From an uncultured Actinomycetes bacterium (GTDB lineage: Bacteria; Actinomycetota; Actinomycetes; Nanopelagicales; Nanopelagicaceae): 64,000 nucleotides of DNA. The stretch lies in NCBI GenBank assembly GCA_903850565.1, contig CAINLV010000111.1:1-64000 (forward strand). Reading direction: 5' to 3'. Shown here in pieces: positions 59,299 through 64,000 of this stretch; position 1 is the stretch's first letter, and every line of letters begins with the position of its first letter. Position numbers and translations under genes: made by a program. A model generated the notes under the pieces. It saw only the letters and a program-made list of their open reading frames with translations, was not told where the DNA came from and searched no databases.

Positions 59299-61308
59299 CT
59301 AAATCTCCTGAGTCACAAATGGATAGAAGTTCAATTCGATTTCGTTTTTAAATTGGTTATTTCTAAAATCCAAGCCGGATATCGGCAGAGGGACAGAGTT
59401 CTTTCTGCTGCCAGGATCGTATGCACGTTTGTTGATAAGCGTTAATTCTAAGATATCTGGAAAGCCATCTTTCGTGCCACCTTCATTATTGGCGTGAGCA
59501 TGGACGATTACATGATTTCGTAACAACTTAACGAAACAGGCAATTTTGTCAGCAAAGGGAGTGCCCCATGAATCATCGTTAATGCCGTGAAATTCAATAA
59601 CCATTTGCGCAATATTGCCCAGTTCTTCCTCTTCCACAGTCGATAGCCAGAGATACTCACCACCTTCAATATCCATTTTAAGGAAAATGTCTTCGTAATT
59701 GCCCAGCAGGTAACTTAAATTCGTCGTGTGGTCATCATTGTGACTGCCAATGTTCTTCTTAATGAACATAATATTGGTCGTGTATTCAAATGGATATTTA
59801 TCAATTGTTCCATCAAATGCATAGCAATCAAATGGATTAATGTGAAATTCCTTTAGAAAATCTCTGGAAAAGGACTCTTCATTACTTATGCCAGCCGAAA
59901 TATAACAATCGTATTCGCCGACCGTTTGTGTAATTACGTAACCACCATCTCCAGCAATTCCCAATCTCCATTTAAATTGAGAAGGAAAGTGGCTCACTTC
60001 AAAAAGGGCATGATGGAATTCCAATGGCATAGGTCTAGCCACTCGCTTCAATAGCTCAAATACGTTTTGAGCGTATTGACTCCAAGTGGAATACGTTAAT
60101 CCCGTTGTGGTGGGATGCATGTTTTGCTTCTTTAGTTCCATCCACTCTGAAATAGCGTTACCAAGATCGGTGGCTCCTGCACCAGAAAAATACTGAGCGT
60201 GCTTGCCCATAATCTCCCGGAAAACCGGAATATCTCGGCACAAGACAGATAATTCATGTTGTGCGGCTTCAATAAGAGGTAAACCAAAACCTTCATCAAT
60301 GCTAGCTGCAATCAGCGCAGAGGCGTTTTTATAGGCCTCTTGAAGAAACTTGTCAGTTGCTTGTTTCATCCAGAAGAGATTCACACCAGAATGAGGATGA
60401 TCTTCCATCCGAGCAACAATTTCGTCCACGTACCAGCCTTGCCGCCCGATAATCACTAAATTGAGGTCAACTCCTGCAGAAGTTAGATAATCGAAAGCAT
60501 CCAGCGCCTGGCTGTGACCTTTTCTGGGTTCAATTGTTCCCACCATAAGGAAGGTAGGGCGTTCATTAAAGACATTAAGCACTGTCATTTCAGAATCGGT
60601 CATTTCCGCAATTGACAGGCCAGTTCTTTCTAAAGGATGTTGATCGGCAAGAAAGTCTGAACCCAAATGAATTGTCGAAATTAATGGGAAATCTGCCTCT
60701 AGATATTTTTCTTCTTTTAGCCAAAGTCCTAGGTCGCTAGCAACCGCATGAGATATGCAAAGAACATGATCGGCGACTACCAGCTTTCGGAGCCAATTGC
60801 CAAATTCACGAACGGATTCGGTATTAAAGAATTGAGGATATTTTAATGGCAAAATATCGTAGAGAAGAAATAAGGTCACAACGCCTTTATCCTTCAAATT
60901 CTTTACGAATTCATTGCTTAAGAATTGTGGTCCAAGCGGCATGTCGATATCAAAAAATATATCTCCTGGAATGAACTGCACTTTTCGATACTGATGATTC
61001 TTATCTTGAACTACATAATTTTCAGAATAGTAAGTTTGATCTTTTTTGGTAAAAACGGCGAAGAAATCAAAATCCCCTTGGACGATCTTTTTCAATTCCA
61101 AAAGCAAGCGTTTTTGGACCCGCTCTATCCCGGTTCCGTTATCCCTAATGACCAGAGTCGTCACATCGACAAAGACTCGAGTACGGGGCGTTGTCACAGA
61201 GAGATTATATTGTCTATCCGAGGAACGCAGAGAAAGCGGGATTTCTTCGCTTCCCGGCGAGGACCCCAAGGGAGGATTTGTTCCTAGATTAGCCTCCACA
61301 TCCTCCAA
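59299..61308 (-). CDS. Fusion: GT4 glycosyltransferase + methyltransferase-like domain
   Basis: A 669-residue protein. Residues ~40-440 are a GT-B family 4 glycosyltransferase (FVDVTTLVIRDNGTGIERVQ, VLCISHAVASDLG, LMVGTIEPRKGHSQALDAF, AASIDEGFGLPLIEAAQHEL). Residues ~450-669 resemble a FkbM/Methyltransf_22-type domain (WRLGIAGDGGYVITQTV, ISNEESFSRDF, IFLKMDIEGGEYLWL, VIEFHGI). The start at 61308 gives about 40 low-complexity residues before the GT fold; a later start may be real. The design suggests transfer of a sugar and methylation of it in one chain. Starts lie 58 bases from the divergent FkbM gene. Confidence 0.82.
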   Translation of the reverse strand: MEDVEANLGTNPPLGSSPGSEEIPLSLRSSDRQYNLSVTTPRTRVFVDVTTLVIRDNGTGIERVQKRLLLELKKIVQGDFDFFAVFTKKDQTYYSENYVVQDKNHQYRKVQFIPGDIFFDIDMPLGPQFLSNEFVKNLKDKGVVTLFLLYDILPLKYPQFFNTESVREFGNWLRKLVVADHVLCISHAVASDLGLWLKEEKYLEADFPLISTIHLGSDFLADQHPLERTGLSIAEMTDSEMTVLNVFNERPTFLMVGTIEPRKGHSQALDAFDYLTSAGVDLNLVIIGRQGWYVDEIVARMEDHPHSGVNLFWMKQATDKFLQEAYKNASALIAASIDEGFGLPLIEAAQHELSVLCRDIPVFREIMGKHAQYFSGAGATDLGNAISEWMELKKQNMHPTTTGLTYSTWSQYAQNVFELLKRVARPMPLEFHHALFEVSHFPSQFKWRLGIAGDGGYVITQTVGEYDCYISAGISNEESFSRDFLKEFHINPFDCYAFDGTIDKYPFEYTTNIMFIKKNIGSHNDDHTTNLSYLLGNYEDIFLKMDIEGGEYLWLSTVEEEELGNIAQMVIEFHGINDDSWGTPFADKIACFVKLLRNHVIVHAHANNEGGTKDGFPDILELTLINKRAYDPGSRKNSVPLPISGLDFRNNQFKNEIELNFYPFVTQEI

Positions 61309-61366
61309 ATTGAACGATTATTTAGAGCTATACCTTGAGTCGGGATTAGCGCCTACAATCGGCAAT

Positions 61367-63016
61367 ATGGAGCGACGTGACTTTGTATATTCCTCTGCTC
61401 GCACTTTGATTAACACTTATCCGCATTTACAAACTGATTCTGCTTTTTCGCAACAAAATACCGCCACCTTCACGCTGCCCCAAGCCGAATATCGAGTGCA
61501 GTCGCAAAATGGTGAAGATGGAATTTTGGCGGAAATTTTTTCAAGAATTGGGGTGGATTCAAAGATCTTCGTTGAATTCGGAATTCAAAATGGATCTGAG
61601 GGAAATTGTGTTTTTCTGGCAGATTGGTGTGGTTGGTCTGGCCTATTCATCGAAGCCGATCTTCAACAATTCAAGCCATTGTTTTTGAAATACTCGCAGA
61701 ATCCTAGGATCCAAACATTTAAAAATTTTGTCTCTTCTCAAAACATTAACGAATTGCTTGTGCTCGCGGGAATCACCAAGGAAATCGACCTCATATCAAT
61801 TGATGTAGATGGCGATGATTTCTGGATATGGAAGGCAATCAATAAGGTCTCGCCTCGTGTTGTTGTCATCGAAATGAATGGTTCAATTCTGCCGCAAGAT
61901 GTCATAGTTCAACCGCGAAATAGTCCACCTTGGAACGGAACCAGCGCTTATGGGGCATCAGTTTCCGCACTTAAAAAGCTGGGAGAATATTTAGGTTATT
62001 CATTGATTCACACCGACCTAGCCGGGGTGAATAGCTTTTTTGTACGAAAGGATCTGGTTCATCATTTTCCAGAAGCGAATGAAGTTGCCATCCGCTCCAC
62101 AAATCACTCACTACTCGGACACAGACACCCGCCCGCTTCGCTAAAACATTTTGTCGATCTCGCAAAGAATTTCGATGAAATTATCGAAGAACCAAATATT
62201 CCAGCGGTTGAAACTAATGAGCTACAAGTTCAGTTTGTTCACGACCATGCCTTAGGCGATTTCTTATTCCCCGCCGATGACCAGATAATTTCTAGATCTA
62301 TTAGAAACGATGGAATTTGGGAACCACGTGAAGTGCAGTGGCTGAAAGAGAATGTTCCCCCGGGGTCAAACTGCCTTAATATTGGCGCAAATGTTGGTTA
62401 CTTCACCTGTCTTATGTCCCAATTGGGTGGCGACTCGGGACAGGTGGTTTCCATCGAACCGAATCCCAAATTAATTCCTTTGCTAAAGAGCAATGTAAAT
62501 CGGCTGGCCCGTCCCAACGTTGAAATATTTGAATGTGCAGCTGGAAATAAAACGGGGGAAATCGACCTCTACTTGAATGAGCGTAATTTTGGAGATAGCC
62601 GAGTTTATAATCCGAAAATTACTCAAGATGGTTATCACCCAGCAGAGCATGGATTCGATGAAATTATCAAAACGGTCTCGGTGCCCATTCGCAAAGTGGA
62701 CGAAATCATCGGCGATAAGCAGATTGATGTGGCCCTAATCGATACTCAAGGTTGGGATCATGAAGTTTTGCGCGGAATGCAGAACATAATCTCACTATGG
62801 CACCCAAGGATCTTGGTCGAGTTTTCGCCTTCTTGGATTGCTTCTTTGGGAGAGGATCCAGCCAAGGTGCTGATGGAATACCAATCTTGGGGTTATCGAT
62901 TAGGCTCCCCCGACTTGGATCTGGGCCAGAATCCCTCAGCAGAAGCGGTTCTCAGAGAAATCGAACTCTGCCCCGCTTACTACATCAATATCTCACTCAC
63001 CCCGATTTCTTTGTAA
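61367..63016 (+). CDS. Tandem FkbM-family methyltransferase
   Basis: A 549-residue protein with two SAM-type domains. The first (residues ~45-240) has QSQNGEDGILAEIFSRIG, KIFVEFGIQNGSEGNCVFLA and LISIDVDGDDFWIWKAI; the second (residues ~330-540) has NCLNIGANVGYFTCLMSQLG, VVSIEPNP, and LIDTQGWDHEVLRGM, the canonical FkbM order. ATG 61367 is preferred: TACAAT (61354-61359) lies seven bases upstream and would give a leaderless mRNA; the frame is open upstream through the divergent gene. Function: O-methylation of surface glycans, by context. Confidence 0.85.
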   Translation: MERRDFVYSSARTLINTYPHLQTDSAFSQQNTATFTLPQAEYRVQSQNGEDGILAEIFSRIGVDSKIFVEFGIQNGSEGNCVFLADWCGWSGLFIEADLQQFKPLFLKYSQNPRIQTFKNFVSSQNINELLVLAGITKEIDLISIDVDGDDFWIWKAINKVSPRVVVIEMNGSILPQDVIVQPRNSPPWNGTSAYGASVSALKKLGEYLGYSLIHTDLAGVNSFFVRKDLVHHFPEANEVAIRSTNHSLLGHRHPPASLKHFVDLAKNFDEIIEEPNIPAVETNELQVQFVHDHALGDFLFPADDQIISRSIRNDGIWEPREVQWLKENVPPGSNCLNIGANVGYFTCLMSQLGGDSGQVVSIEPNPKLIPLLKSNVNRLARPNVEIFECAAGNKTGEIDLYLNERNFGDSRVYNPKITQDGYHPAEHGFDEIIKTVSVPIRKVDEIIGDKQIDVALIDTQGWDHEVLRGMQNIISLWHPRILVEFSPSWIASLGEDPAKVLMEYQSWGYRLGSPDLDLGQNPSAEAVLREIELCPAYYINISLTPISL

Positions 63017-63057
63017 AAGGTGAATCCGAGGCCATTTTCCTGTTCTAAGATCTATCT

Positions 63058-63966
63058 GTGGAACTATCTAAGGTAATTTTATATTACGGATTTACACCTA
63101 TAAGCGATCCGGATGCCATGAAACTGTGGCAGCAGACGCTGTGCGAATCCCTAAACCTGACTGGTCGAATATTGATCTCTCCCCACGGTATTAACGGAAC
63201 GCTGGGCGGGGACATGTCGGCACTGAAGAAATATGTACGCGCGACTAAGTCATATCCAGGTTTCAAGAAGATAGATTTCAAGTGGTCCGAAGGAAATGGT
63301 CATGATTTTCCTCGTTTGAAAGTCCGAGTCAGAGATGAACTCGTAGCCTTTGGGAATCCCACCGAACTCAAGGTGGACATCAATGGTGTCGTAGGCGGCG
63401 GAACCCATTTACGACCAGAAGAAGTTAATAAATTAGTTGAAGATCGCCCCGAAGAAGTAGTCTTTTTTGATGGCCGAAATGCTTTCGAAGCAAAAATTGG
63501 AAAATTCAAAGATGCCATCGTTCCGGATGTAACGACTTCTCGCGACTTTGTGAAAGAAATCGAAAGTGGAAAGTACGATCACCTAAAAAATAGACCCATC
63601 ATTACCTACTGCACTGGCGGTATTCGGTGTGAAGTCCTCTCTTCCGTCATGGTAAATCGTGGATTTACTGAGGTCTACCAAGTAAAGGGCGGAATCGTCC
63701 GATACGGAAAACAATTCGGGGATAAAGGTCTTTGGGAAGGTTCTCTCTATACCTTTGATGCCCGAATGGCTATCGATTTCAGTAATAGCTCAAAAGTGAT
63801 TGGCACCTGTGAAGTTTGTTCCAAACCTTCAAAACAATTTCATAACTGTGCAAATGTCTCTTGTCATCAATTAGTCCTACTCTGCGATGCTTGTGCGGAA
63901 ATACAATCAAATCAAAGTTGTTTCCACGATCTATCGAACAATCCGGACTCAGAACTTATTGGTTAG
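63058..63966 (+). CDS. trhO: tRNA uridine(34) hydroxylase, rhodanese-related
   Basis: A 302-residue protein of the YceA/TrhO family, which hydroxylates U34 of certain tRNAs using oxygen. N-terminal ferredoxin-like domain ([35 protein letters not shown]) and a rhodanese domain with the active-site Cys in [14 protein letters not shown]. The C-terminal part carries Cys pairs ([25 protein letters not shown]), probably binding zinc, as in many family members. GTG 63058 is the start; TAAGAT (63046-63051) six bases upstream suggests a leaderless mRNA. The remaining 34 bases of the window hold nothing recognisable. Confidence 0.92.
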   Translation: MELSKVILYYGFTPISDPDAMKLWQQTLCESLNLTGRILISPHGINGTLGGDMSALKKYVRATKSYPGFKKIDFKWSEGNGHDFPRLKVRVRDELVAFGNPTELKVDINGVVGGGTHLRPEEVNKLVEDRPEEVVFFDGRNAFEAKIGKFKDAIVPDVTTSRDFVKEIESGKYDHLKNRPIITYCTGGIRCEVLSSVMVNRGFTEVYQVKGGIVRYGKQFGDKGLWEGSLYTFDARMAIDFSNSSKVIGTCEVCSKPSKQFHNCANVSCHQLVLLCDACAEIQSNQSCFHDLSNNPDSELIG

Positions 63967-64000
63967 TTTTCGGCAAGCAATGTTAGTAGTTATCGAAACT

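Noticed and set aside
1-64000. Search by eye for CRISPR arrays, tRNA or rRNA genes and insertion sequences
   Set aside because: No regularly spaced repeats, cloverleaf-like segments or transposase-like frames were recognised; nearly all sequence is covered by protein genes.

Overview
The window looks like chromosomal DNA of a moderate-GC, gene-dense actinobacterium, most likely a freshwater planktonic lineage of the Nanopelagicales (acI) type. This rests on gene content and style rather than a marker gene: short intergenic gaps, many ATGA/TAATG overlaps, several -10 boxes placed for leaderless mRNAs, secreted proteins with Ala/Lys/Pro-rich tails, and a scavenging lifestyle with peptide, muropeptide and sugar uptake. 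No rRNA, tRNA, CRISPR array or insertion sequence was seen.

Layout. 1-1247: four small minus-strand genes that look like T4-like myovirus genes, not like the rest of the window. They abut, at about 1240, the 3' end of a DppC-type permease gene, so the host operon is cut there. 1240-6904: muropeptide/MurNAc salvage locus (ABC transporter remnant, two ATPases, AnmK, GNAT, serine hydrolase, RpiR/MurR-like regulator). 6930-16000: glycan and surface functions (methyltransferase, glycosyltransferases, DegT aminotransferase, hexapeptide acyltransferase, UbiA-like protein, secreted RCC1 propeller) with an ECF sigma/anti-sigma pair and a small membrane protein inserted. 16032-22658: housekeeping metabolism (nucleoside hydrolase, ACT-malic enzyme, class V aminotransferase, Rieske protein, DinB, CysK-CysE). 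22727-24881: NERD protein and a desuccinylase/aspartoacylase-family hydrolase. 24878-32102: an unusual catabolic cluster with a ketopantoate-reductase-like/amidase fusion divergent from methylaspartate ammonia-lyase, M20 and M19 dipeptidases, and a convergent family III CoA-transferase. 32124-42752: sugar and sugar-acid catabolism (idonate-type dehydrogenase, small kinase, mannitol/fructuronate-type dehydrogenase, ribose-type ABC transporter, IclR regulator, cyclase, 2-hydroxyacid and 3-hydroxyisobutyrate-type dehydrogenases). 42758-50689: an eight-gene peptide operon (binding protein, DppBCDF, isoaspartyl/glycosylasparaginase-type hydrolase, D-aminopeptidase DppA, SDR). 50917-58677: mixed (SDR, alpha/beta hydrolase, RgpF-like protein, CorA, ArsR operon, TRIC/UPF0126 channel, CitE-like lyase, ribokinase). 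58684-63016: glycosyltransferases and FkbM-type methyltransferases. 63058-63966: TrhO-type tRNA hydroxylase.

How it works together. Much of the window takes up and dismantles peptides, D-amino-acid peptides and peptidoglycan fragments (two Dpp-type systems, AnmK, DppA, M19, M20, Ntn hydrolase), or sugars and sugar acids. A second theme is assembly and decoration of surface glycans. The sequence also shows several well-formed regulatory sites: a duplicated ECF promoter with identical geometry (10496-10522 and 10823-10849), a 23-bp dyad in the IclR divergent region (39841-39863), a 16-bp perfect palindrome (22977-22992), an 8+4+8 dyad before the peptide operon (50716-50735), an ArsR dyad (56077-56092) and a dyad over the rpiR leader (5868-5900).
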